Below are positions 1 to 6,317 of a stretch of 64,000 nt of DNA, one piece after another. Every line of letters starts with the position of its first letter. Position 1 is the first letter of the stretch. Below the pieces are notes generated by a model. It worked only from the letters and a program-made list of their open reading frames with translations, did not search any database and was not told where the DNA came from. The stretch is from Streptomyces canus (GTDB lineage Bacteria > Actinomycetota > Actinomycetes > Streptomycetales > Streptomycetaceae), in NCBI RefSeq assembly GCF_001514145.1, contig NZ_KQ948668.1, positions 62,001 through 126,000 of the forward strand, given 5' to 3'. The position numbers and the translations under genes were made by a program.

Positions 1-258
1 CTAGGGATCACGGACGTCGAAGACGACCCGACCGTGCTCGTCGAGTCCTCGCGGGGCGGGCCCCGGCTGTGGTTCCAGCTGGTGCCGGAGGGCAAGAGCG
101 TCAAGAACCGGGTCCACCTGGACCTTTCCGCCGCGGACAGGGAAGCGGAGGCCGAGCGGCTCGTCGGGCTCGGTGCGACGGTCCGGGACCGGTACGCGGA
201 CCACCTGATGCTGGTCGATCCCGAGGGGAACGAGTTCTGTCTCATCGGCGAGGCCTGA
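1..258 (+). CDS. VOC/glyoxalase-fold protein, C-terminal part (5' truncated by window)
   Basis: The frame is open from the first base and stops at 256-258, giving 85 residues of the second half of a vicinal-oxygen-chelate fold. The segment with LWFQLVPEGK followed by NRVHLDLSA is the usual beta-strand and metal-ligand region, and the tail DPEGNEFCLIG is the characteristic end of the Glyoxalase-like domain used in Streptomyces resistance or dioxygenase-type proteins. The glutamate of GNEFC is the usual last metal or substrate contact of the family. The N-terminal half lies outside the window, so substrate and start cannot be judged. The stretch 259-451 that follows holds no gene; it contains the upstream region of the next, broken gene. 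Confidence 0.8.
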   Translation, partial: LGITDVEDDPTVLVESSRGGPRLWFQLVPEGKSVKNRVHLDLSAADREAEAERLVGLGATVRDRYADHLMLVDPEGNEFCLIGEA

Positions 259-357
259 CGACATCCCGGCGAACCGCGCCCGCCCGATGGTCACTTGACT
301 CGCGCTTTGCTGTGCGTGACCTGTGCGTGGGGTGATCTTTGCCCGGCGGAACCCACG

Positions 358-402
358 GTTCGCCCTGCCTTCACGCGGACCCGGCCGAAGGCTCCTAGGG
401 TT
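358..402 (+). promoter_or_regulatory. Possible PHO-box-like repeat and -10 upstream of broken phosphatase
   Basis: GTTCGCC at 358-364 is followed exactly 11 nt later by CTTCACG at 369-375. This resembles the 11-nt direct-repeat units (consensus near GTTCACC) bound by PhoP in Streptomyces. A TAGGGT hexamer near 397-402 could be the -10. The match is imperfect, and the inference leans on the downstream gene being a secreted phosphatase, a class often under PhoRP control. Confidence 0.25.
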
Positions 403-451
403 GCGGCGCCGCTCCCCCCGAACGTCCGTCACCTCTGTCCGGAGGACAGTC

Positions 452-870
452 ATGGCCGCCGTCAAGGCACCGCAGCGCAACCGACGTTCCCTCTCCGCAC
501 TCGCCGGAGCCGTCGCCCTCACCGCCACCTCGATCGGCGTGTGGGCCGCAACGGCCTCCACCGCCGAGGCAGCCGCTCTCCCCACCCCCGACCACGTCGT
601 GGTCGTGGTGATGGAGAACCACGCCTACTCGCAGGTCATCGGCAGCTCCAGCGCCCCCTACCTCAACAACACCCTCAAGGCGGGTGGCGCCGACCTCACC
701 CAGTCCTACGGCCTCACCCACCCCAGCGAGCCGAACTACTACATGCTCTTCTCCGGCTCCAACCAGGGCCGCACCGACGACAGTTGTGTCAGCGTCGGTT
801 CCATCAACAAGCCCAACCTCGCCCCCGAGCTGATCGCGGCGGGCAAGACCTGGACCAGCTGCTACCGGGA
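452..870 (+). pseudogene. Secreted alkaline phosphatase/phosphoesterase-family gene, 5' fragment disrupted by a transposon
   Basis: The ATG at 452 has a clear GGAGGA ribosome site at 441-446. About 35 residues form a Sec signal peptide ending in AEA, followed by the family start DHVVVVVMENHAYSQVIGSS. Residues MENH and the later PSEPNYYMLFSGSNQG are hallmarks of the phosphoesterase family (phospholipase C/acid phosphatase-like, exported). The frame runs normally to GKTWTSC near 862, then enters foreign sequence and stops at 907. The rest of the gene reappears after 2331: joining base 870 to 2331 restores codons for Tyr-Arg-Glu-Ser-Leu-Pro, which fits the family at this place. The gene is inactive. 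Confidence 0.85.
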
Positions 871-885
871 TTCATTCGCAGTGCT

Positions 886-940
886 CCGGGGTCCACCCCG
901 GTGGTGAAGCGAATCTTACGCCTGCGACGCGAAGCGTCGC
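886..940 (+). repeat. Left-end subterminal hairpins of the TnpB element
   Basis: Two perfect hairpins lie in tandem: CCGGGG at 886-891 with CCCCGG at 896-901 (loop TCCA), and GCGACGC at 924-930 with GCGTCGC at 934-940 (loop GAA). Subterminal hairpins are what single-strand-processed IS200/IS605 elements use as recognition structures. The first hairpin might belong to the flank if the element begins later than assumed. Confidence 0.5.
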
Positions 941-1028
941 GGTGTCGTTCCGGCGGAGCCGGACTGTGTGGCGGTGACGGTGAAGGTTCGCTCGCATGTT
1001 CGCGATGGCGGTGCTTGTTCGGCGTGCC

Positions 1029-1034
1029 TAGTGT
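1029..1034 (+). promoter_or_regulatory. -10 hexamer TAGTGT, probable leaderless tnpB promoter
   Basis: TAGTGT lies 6 nt before the tnpB ATG and no purine-rich ribosome site separates them. This spacing places the transcript start at or next to the A of the start codon, the pattern of leaderless Streptomyces mRNAs. No convincing -35 was seen. Confidence 0.45.
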
Positions 1035-1040
1035 GACGTC

Positions 1041-2264
1041 ATGCAGCTCCGGTACTCGTTTCGCGTGTACCCGGATGCCGGTCAGCGGATCGCGTTGGCG
1101 AGGGCGTTCGGGTGTGCCCGTGTCGTGTTCAACGACGCGGTGCGGGCCCGTGAGGATGCCCGGAAGGCCGGCCGGCCCTTCCCGAAGGCGGGAGAGTTGT
1201 CCACCCGTCTGATCACCGAGGCGAAACGGACGGTGGAGCGGTCCTGGCTGGGTGAAGTGTCCGCGGTTGTGCTCCAGCAGTCCCTGCGGGACGCCGAGGC
1301 CGCCTACCGCAACTTTTTCGCGTCCCTCAAGGGCACCCGCAAGGGCCCGAAGCTGGGTGCGCCCCGGTTCAAGTCCCGCAAGGATGCCCGGCAGTCGATC
1401 CGGTTCACGGCCAACGCCCGCTGGAACATCACCGACAGCGGCCGGTTGAACCTGCCGAAGATCGGGGCGGTGAAGGTGAAGTGGTCCCGCGTGCTGCCCG
1501 CCACGCCCACCTCCGTCACCGTGGTCAAGGACAGCGCGGGCAGGTTTTTCGCCTCGTTCGTCATCGAGACCGACCCCGCCGCCGACGCCGCGCGGATGCC
1601 TGCCACCGACCAGAGCATCGGCATCGACCTCGGCCTCACCACCTTCGCCGTCCTGTCCACCGGCGAGAAGATCGACTCACCCCGGTTCCTGCGCCGCGCG
1701 GAGAAGAAACTCAAGCGCGCCCAGCGCGAGCTGTCCCGCAAAAAGAAGGGGTCGAAGAACCGCGAGAAGGCCCGTCTCAAGGTCGCCCGCGCCCATGCCA
1801 AGGTCACCGACGCCCGCAAAGAGTTCCACCATCAGCTCTCCACCCGGCTGATCTCCGAGAACCAAGGAATCGCAGTGGAGAGCCTGTCGGTGACAGGACT
1901 CGCGCGTACCCGGCTGGCCAAGTCCGTCCACGACGCGGGCTGGACGGCGTTCGTGAACATGCTGGAATACAAGGCGGAACGGTACGGGCGTACCCTGATC
2001 AAGATCGGCCGGTTCGAGCCGACCAGCCAGACCTGCTCCACCTGCGGAGTCAAGGACGGTCCCAAGCCCCTGAACATCCGCCAATGGACCTGTACCGCCT
2101 GCGGCACCCTCCACGACCGGGACCACAACGCCGCACTCAACGTCAAACAGGCCGCCGGACTGGCGGTAACAGCCTGCGGAGCGTCGGTAAGACCAGGAGC
2201 GATCCCGGCACAGCGCGAAGAAACAGGAAGCCATGGATTCCCCACCGGAAACCATGCCGCGTAG
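1041..2264 (+). CDS. tnpB: TnpB-family RNA-guided endonuclease (IS605 OrfB)
   Basis: The 407-residue protein has the full TnpB layout: an N-terminal helix-turn-helix/OrfB region (MQLRYSFRVYPDAGQ...), a central basic region, and a split RuvC nuclease. The likely catalytic acids are Asp196 in GIDLGLTTFAV, Glu280 in GIAVESLSV and Asp361 in HDRDHNAALN. A zinc ribbon lies between the last two, with Cys332-x2-Cys335 and Cys351-x2-Cys354. All three acids and four cysteines are present, so the nuclease is probably intact. TnpB proteins are known to cut DNA guided by an RNA copied from the element's right end. There is no tnpA partner, so movement would depend on TnpA supplied in trans. It lies inside a broken phosphatase gene. 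Confidence 0.93.
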   Translation: MQLRYSFRVYPDAGQRIALARAFGCARVVFNDAVRAREDARKAGRPFPKAGELSTRLITEAKRTVERSWLGEVSAVVLQQSLRDAEAAYRNFFASLKGTRKGPKLGAPRFKSRKDARQSIRFTANARWNITDSGRLNLPKIGAVKVKWSRVLPATPTSVTVVKDSAGRFFASFVIETDPAADAARMPATDQSIGIDLGLTTFAVLSTGEKIDSPRFLRRAEKKLKRAQRELSRKKKGSKNREKARLKVARAHAKVTDARKEFHHQLSTRLISENQGIAVESLSVTGLARTRLAKSVHDAGWTAFVNMLEYKAERYGRTLIKIGRFEPTSQTCSTCGVKDGPKPLNIRQWTCTACGTLHDRDHNAALNVKQAAGLAVTACGASVRPGAIPAQREETGSHGFPTGNHAA

Positions 2265-2295
2265 CGGCACGGCAACCGGTAGAGAAGGCCAGAAT

Positions 2296-2315
2296 CCTCA
2301 CCCTTCAGGGCGAGG
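2296..2315 (+). repeat. Right-end hairpin of the TnpB element, likely guide-RNA scaffold end
   Basis: CCTC at 2296-2299 pairs with GAGG at 2312-2315 and CCC at 2301-2303 pairs with GGG at 2308-2310 around loop TTCA, with one A/C mismatch. GAGCATGTCAA follows. In characterised TnpB elements the guide RNA is read through this end and its variable guide is the flanking host DNA just beyond it, here starting about 2326-2331. Confidence 0.5.
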
Positions 2316-2330
2316 AGCATGTCAAAACGA

Positions 2331-2733
2331 GTCGCTGCCCAGGCACAAGGCAGTGGCAGCCACCAGGCCAGGGTTCGACGACCTGTAACAGCGGCAACAC
2401 GTGCCGACCAGCACCACAAAGACCTTCGCGCAGTTCCCGACGGACTACACCACCCTGCCGAAGGTCTCCTCCGTCACCCCGAACCTGTGCAGCGACATGC
2501 ACGACTGCTCGGTCTCCACGGGCGACACCTGGATCAAGAACAACCTGCGTGGCTACGCCACCGGGGCCAAGACCCACCCCGCATCCTCGCCGTCAGCTTC
2601 GACGAGGACAACAAGCTCTCCGGCAACCGCATCCCCACCCTGTTCTACGGGCAGTACGTCGCCCCCGGCAGCTCCAGCTCCACGACCTACAACCATTACA
2701 ACGTGCTGTCCACGGTGGAAGACCTGGCCCGCC
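2331..2733 (+). pseudogene. 3' remnant of the disrupted secreted phosphatase, with further frameshifts and deletion
   Basis: Family-typical sequence is spread over several frames: Glu-Ser-Leu-Pro at once after the element, GSTTCNSGNT around 2373-2400, VPTSTTKTFAQFPTDYTTLP through GDTWIKNNL from 2401, then VSFDEDNKLSGNRIPTLFYGQ and TTYNHYNVLSTVEDLA in a different frame to about 2733. Compared with my recollection of the family, a stretch around YARKHxPW between GNT and VPTS is missing and a base has been lost near 2580. The C-terminus is replaced by unrelated sequence. The many lesions show the gene decayed beyond the transposon insertion alone. Confidence 0.75.
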
Positions 2734-2982
2734 GTCGTCCCGGACATCCGTCCGGGGCGGCAGCCGACCGCGGTGCCCTTGACTGTGCTGGCCCCGGGCG
2801 CGGTCAGCCTGATCACGGACGTCTCCTCGGAGATGGTCACGGCCGTCCTGCCGCTGTACGTGGTCGCGGGCCTCGGCCTCCCCGGCGACTACGGCTCCGA
2901 CCTGTGGGCCGTCCGCGCCGACGGCACCGGCACGGCCCGCCGCCTGATGACCTCCGCGGTCGCCCCCGCCTACCTGGGGTGA
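2734..2982 (+). pseudogene. Fused fragments: MFS transporter N-terminus plus an unidentified protein C-terminus
   Basis: In one continuous frame the phosphatase remnant runs into about 49 residues with LTVLAPGAVSLITDVSSEMV and LPLYVVAGLGL. This is the conserved first transmembrane region of the MFS branch whose members begin with ...SLLTDxSSEM.... It then breaks after about 2880 into DLWAVRADGTGTARRLMTSA, a short tail reminiscent of TolB/WD-like secreted proteins, stopping at 2980-2982. Neither fragment can be functional. The arrangement looks like the scar of successive deletions that joined pieces of three genes. Confidence 0.55.
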
Positions 2983-2986
2983 CAGA

Positions 2987-3027
2987 ACGCCGCCCCGCGA
3001 GAGCGCACAGGCCTCGCGGGGCGGCGT
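2987..3027. terminator. Strong bidirectional hairpin terminator
   Basis: A perfect 15-bp GC-rich stem, ACGCCGCCCCGCGAG at 2987-3001 with its complement at 3013-3027, has an 11-nt loop. It sits between the rightward decayed gene and the convergent GH16 gene ending at 3039. There is no long T run, as is usual for Streptomyces terminators. Confidence 0.8.
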
Positions 3028-3038
3028 CAACACACCGG

Positions 3039-4424
3039 TCAGTGACCGAAGTTGAACCAGTTCACGTTCACGAAGTCGGCCGGCTGGCCGCTGGTGAAGG
3101 TCAGATACACGTTGTGGGTGCCGGTGACGGAGCTCATGTTCGCCGGGACCGTTCTCCAGGACTGCCAGCCGCCCGTGTTGGCGATCGAGAAGCTGCCGAC
3201 CGGAGTGGCGCTACGGCTGTCCAGGCGCACCTCGACCAGACCGCTGACGCCGCCCGCCGCGCCGCTCGCCACCCGCGCGACGAACTGAGTCGCCGCCGTG
3301 GAGCCGAAGTTGACGTTCTGGTACAGCGCCCAGTCACCGTTCGCGAGCGAGCCGATGTCCTGGCCGCCACCGGTGTCCGTCGTGGCCTCGGCGCTCACGC
3401 CGCTCTGGCTGTTGTACGACTCCGCCTGGATGGTGCCGTAGGCGTCGACGCCGCCCGTGGGCGGAGGCGTGGTACCGCTCCCACTCGCCGACAGCACCTG
3501 GACGTAGTCGACGGTCATGGGCACGCCGGACTGGGTGCCGGAGTCGAGGCCGCCGCCGAACGCGTCCGGGAAGGCGCCGCCCATCGCCACGTTGAGGATG
3601 AGGAAGAAGCCGTGGCCCGTGGCGTTGGCCCAGGTCGTCGCGTCCACCTGGCTCGCGTTGACCGAGTGGAACTGGGTGCCGTCGACGAGGAAGCGGATCG
3701 TCTCGGGGCTCACCGAGCGGTCCCACTCCATGGTGTAGGTGTGGAACGCCGACTGGCAGGTCGAGCCCGGACAGGCGACGTTGTTGCCGATGCCCGTCGT
3801 CTCGTTGCAGGGGCCGCCCGGGTTGGTGCCGCAGTGCATCGTGGCCCACACGCGGTTCATGCCCTGGACGTTCTCCATGATGTCCAGCTCACCGACGCCC
3901 GGCCAGTTCTGGTAGTTGCCGCGATAGGGCGCGCCCAGTGCCCAGAACGCCGGCCAGTAGCCCTCGGCCGCGGTGCCGGTGACGTTGGGCATCTGGATGC
4001 GCGCCTCGACGCGCAGCTTGCCGCCGGACGGGGGCTGGAAGTCGGTGCGGTTGGTCTCGATACGGCCCGAGGTCCAGTTGCCTGCCGAGTCGCGGAGGGG
4101 CGTGATGCGCAGGTTGCCGTTGCCGTCCAGCGCCACGTTGCTGGTGCTGTTGGTCATCGTCTCGACCTCGCCGGTGCCCCAGTGCGCGGGGCCGCCCGGA
4201 TAGGAAGTGCCGGTCGCGTACTGCCAGTTGGAGGTGTTGACGCCGGTCCCGGCGGAGCCGTTGAAGTCGTCGAGGAAGACCTGCGACCAGCCCGTGGGAG
4301 GTGTGGGGGCGGAGGCGTCGGCGGGGAGGGTCGCGGCCGTCGCGAGGGCGGCTGCCAGACCGAGGGTGCTCAGCACGGCGACGAGGGCTCGCCGCCGTCT
4401 GGGTATGCCGGAGGTTTCACTCAT
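3039..4424 (-). CDS. Secreted GH16 endo-beta-1,3-glucanase (laminarinase-type) with C-terminal CBM6
   Basis: The 461-residue protein starts at ATG 4424 behind a GAGAGG site. Residues 1-38 form a signal peptide with an arginine-rich start (RRRR), a long hydrophobic core and cleavage near ADASA. Residues 43-315 are a GH16 beta-jellyroll with the catalytic motif Glu179-Leu-Asp181-Ile-Met-Glu184; the acids are the nucleophile, helper and acid/base. After a Gly/Ser/Pro linker, about residues 330-461 resemble CBM6, with IQAESY and GSLANGDWALYQNV. GH16 enzymes of this type cleave beta-1,3 or mixed-linkage glucans outside the cell, as found in fungal walls or cereal glucan. A perfect LacI-type palindrome lies upstream, so induction by glucan breakdown products is likely. 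Confidence 0.9.
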   Translation of the reverse strand: MSETSGIPRRRRALVAVLSTLGLAAALATAATLPADASAPTPPTGWSQVFLDDFNGSAGTGVNTSNWQYATGTSYPGGPAHWGTGEVETMTNSTSNVALDGNGNLRITPLRDSAGNWTSGRIETNRTDFQPPSGGKLRVEARIQMPNVTGTAAEGYWPAFWALGAPYRGNYQNWPGVGELDIMENVQGMNRVWATMHCGTNPGGPCNETTGIGNNVACPGSTCQSAFHTYTMEWDRSVSPETIRFLVDGTQFHSVNASQVDATTWANATGHGFFLILNVAMGGAFPDAFGGGLDSGTQSGVPMTVDYVQVLSASGSGTTPPPTGGVDAYGTIQAESYNSQSGVSAEATTDTGGGQDIGSLANGDWALYQNVNFGSTAATQFVARVASGAAGGVSGLVEVRLDSRSATPVGSFSIANTGGWQSWRTVPANMSSVTGTHNVYLTFTSGQPADFVNVNWFNFGH

Positions 4425-4488
4425 GGGGGTGCTGCCTCTCGAGTACGGAGTGGGGGTGCGAGTGCGGGGGTGCCCTTCGAGCGCGTTC

Positions 4489-4502
4489 TGAGAGCGCTCT
4501 CA
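4489..4502 (-). promoter_or_regulatory. LacI-family (CebR-like) operator palindrome upstream of GH16
   Basis: TGAGAGCGCTCTCA is a perfect 14-bp palindrome about 65 nt upstream of the GH16 start. It has the NGAGAGCGCTCTCN-like form close to CebR sites (TGGGAGCGCTCCCA), which control cellulose and beta-glucan genes in Streptomyces. The CebR-like regulator itself is not in the window. Confidence 0.65.
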
Positions 4503-4651
4503 AAGTGCGCCCAATGTGCTCTCGGCCACTCCGGCCGTCAAGAGGTGAAACAGTGAAAGTCGCTTCGGCGCAGGTGAGTTCACCCAGTGAAGGGTGCGGA
4601 TCGGCGCCGTACGCCTCGGTCACCGCCGAGGCGTCGGCCCGCACGTCCGCG

Positions 4652-5461
4652 TCAGGCCCTGGCGGCGAGTGGCCGCCAGGCGTTCCAGGTGTCCAGCCGC
4701 CGGCGGTAGGCCGCTTCCACGACCGGATAGGGGTAGGTGCCCAGGAACAGGCGCAGGGGCGGCTCGTCCGTGTCGACCAGTTCGAGGATGACCTCGGCGG
4801 TGGTCTGCGGATCCTGGGGCGCCCGGGCGCCGGCACCGGCCCGGCGGGCCTCCCGGATCGGCTCGTAGGCGGCGAGGGGCTCGGCGTGCACCGCGGAGGA
4901 GCCGGACCAGTCGGTGCCGTAGGGGCCGGGTTCGACGAGCGTGACGCGCACGCCGAGCGGGCCGACCTCCTGGGCGAGCGCCTCGCTCATGCCCTCCAGC
5001 GCCCACTTGGAGGCGTTGTAGAGCCCCAGGGACGGAAAGGCGGCCAGGCCGCCGATGCTGGACACCTGCAGGATGTGCCCGCCGCGCTGGGCGCGCAGAA
5101 GAGGCAGGGCCGCCTGTGTCACCCACAGTGGGCCGAGGACGTTCGTGTCCAGTTGGGCGCGGGCCTGTTCCTCGGTGGTCTCCTCGACCATCCCGAACAG
5201 GCCGTAGCCCGCGTTGTTGACGACCACGTCGAGGCGGCCGAAGGCGTCGGCGGCACGCTGGACGGCGGCGAAGGCGGCCGCCCGGTCGGTGACGTCGAGG
5301 GCGAGGGGCAGGACGCTGTCCCCGTGGGCGTCGACGAGAGGCTCGAGGGACTCGGGGCGGCGGGCGGTGGCGGCCACCCGGTCGCCTCGGGAGAGTGCGG
5401 CCTCCGCCCAGATCCGGCCGAAGCCGCGGGACGCGCCGGTGATGAACCAGGTCTTCTTCAT
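4652..5461 (-). CDS. SDR-family NAD(P)-dependent oxidoreductase
   Basis: The 269-residue classical short-chain dehydrogenase begins at ATG 5461 (MKKTWFITGASRGFG). It shows the TGASRGFG nucleotide-binding motif at the start, DVTDRAA, the NNAG motif (VVNNAGYGLFG), a catalytic Ser in VSSIGG and the Tyr-x3-Lys pair in YNASKWALEG. The length and C-terminus are typical of the cytosolic oxidoreductases that Streptomyces annotations list with unknown substrate. It is divergent from an XRE regulator at 5526 with only 64 bp between them, a common arrangement in which the regulator controls the dehydrogenase. The substrate cannot be deduced. Confidence 0.88.
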   Translation of the reverse strand: MKKTWFITGASRGFGRIWAEAALSRGDRVAATARRPESLEPLVDAHGDSVLPLALDVTDRAAAFAAVQRAADAFGRLDVVVNNAGYGLFGMVEETTEEQARAQLDTNVLGPLWVTQAALPLLRAQRGGHILQVSSIGGLAAFPSLGLYNASKWALEGMSEALAQEVGPLGVRVTLVEPGPYGTDWSGSSAVHAEPLAAYEPIREARRAGAGARAPQDPQTTAEVILELVDTDEPPLRLFLGTYPYPVVEAAYRRRLDTWNAWRPLAARA

Positions 5462-5507
5462 GCCCTCGACCCTGCGCCTCCCACCGGACGGCAGCCAGCA
5501 CCCCCGC

Positions 5508-5518
5508 AGGGTTACCCT
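5508..5518. promoter_or_regulatory. Palindrome overlapping the -10 of a probable leaderless promoter (XRE gene)
   Basis: AGGGTTACCCT is a perfect palindrome with 5-bp arms. Its right half contains TACCCT (5513-5518), which lies 7 nt before the ATG at 5526 with no ribosome site between. A repressor bound here would block the leaderless promoter, suggesting autoregulation by the XRE protein and control of the divergent SDR gene. Confidence 0.45.
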
Positions 5519-5525
5519 TTCGGCC

Positions 5526-6311
5526 ATGGCGGCCGGCAACGCGCTCGGAGAGTTCCTGAAGGCCCGGCGGGGACGGGTCCCGCCCTCGCGCGCGGATCTG
5601 CCCGCGCACGGAAGACGCCGGGTCGCCGGACTGCGCCGGGACGAGCTGGCCCGGCTGGCGGGCATCAGCGAGCCGTATCTGACCCGGCTCGAACAGGGCG
5701 TGGACCAGCATCCTTCGCCGCAGGTGCTGCGGGCGCTCGCGCGGGCGCTGGAACTGGACGCCGACACCCGCGCGCATCTGTTCGCGCTCGCCGCCCCGGA
5801 TCCCGTACGGGCCGCGGAGACCGAAGTCGCCCCGGATCTGCACCAGTTGCTCGACGCGTGGGCGGGCACGCCGGCGTATGTGCGCAACCGGCGGTTCGAG
5901 GTGCTGGCCGCCAACAAGTGGGCCCGTGCGCTCGCGCCGATGTACGAGCCCGGGCACAACCTGGTCCGGGACATGTTCCTCGATCCCGCGGCCCGCCGGC
6001 TGTTCCCCGCCTGGCCGGAGATCGCCGCGCAGACCGTCGCGGCCCTGCGCGCCGAGGCCGACCCGCGCGACCCCGTGACCGCGCGACTCGTGGCCGAGCT
6101 GGAGAGCGACGAGGACTTCCGCCACCTGTGGGCGCGGTACGACGCGCGGCCCTCCCGCGACGAGCTGAAACGGTTCGCGCACCCGCACGTCGGGGAGCTC
6201 GCCCTGCGTCGGCAGGCGCTCACCGTCGGGGGCGCCGAGCAACAGGTGATCATCGTCTACCAGGCGGTGCCCTCGAGCCCCTCCGCCGAAGCCCTCGCCA
6301 GATTGCTCTGA
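5526..6311 (+). CDS. XRE-family regulator with MmyB-like ligand-binding domain
   Basis: The 261-residue protein starts at ATG 5526. Residues about 5-80 are a helix-turn-helix with the typical LRRDELARLAGISEPYLTRLEQG signature of the large Streptomyces family that binds palindromes beside dehydrogenase genes. Residues about 100-255 are the MmyB-like, PAS-fold ligand domain (LDAWAGTPAYVRNRRFEVLAAN, NLVRDMFLDPAAR, ending HPHVGEL). It is divergent from the SDR at 4652-5461 and probably regulates it and itself through the short palindrome at 5508-5518. The start fits a leaderless transcript; an upstream extension would cross the divergent promoter and is less likely. Confidence 0.88.
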   Translation: MAAGNALGEFLKARRGRVPPSRADLPAHGRRRVAGLRRDELARLAGISEPYLTRLEQGVDQHPSPQVLRALARALELDADTRAHLFALAAPDPVRAAETEVAPDLHQLLDAWAGTPAYVRNRRFEVLAANKWARALAPMYEPGHNLVRDMFLDPAARRLFPAWPEIAAQTVAALRAEADPRDPVTARLVAELESDEDFRHLWARYDARPSRDELKRFAHPHVGELALRRQALTVGGAEQQVIIVYQAVPSSPSAEALARLL

Positions 6312-6317
6312 CGCCGT

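Larger units (their letters stand above)
871..2330 (+). mobile_element. TnpB-only IS200/IS605-family (IS1341-type) element
   Basis: The element carries only tnpB and no TnpA transposase. It sits inside the phosphatase gene without an obvious target duplication or terminal inverted repeats, as expected for this family. The left part holds two short hairpins (886-901 and 924-940). The right part holds a hairpin (2296-2315) followed by GAGCATGTCAA, a right-end form common in actinobacterial IS1341-type elements. The edges are approximate: the right end may be the TCAA at 2322-2325, and the left end lies somewhere in 860-876. TTCAT at 871-875 could be a target-adjacent motif. Confidence 0.75.

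Noticed and set aside
2319..4556. A 745-codon plus-strand frame spanning the pseudogene and the GH16 region
   Set aside because: Only its first part holds phosphatase remnants; the rest is antisense to GH16 with shadow composition.
4620..6242. Long minus-strand frames that extend the SDR gene to about 540 codons
   Set aside because: The SDR fold begins at MKKTWFITGA (5461). The extension would be antisense to the XRE gene and has no motif.
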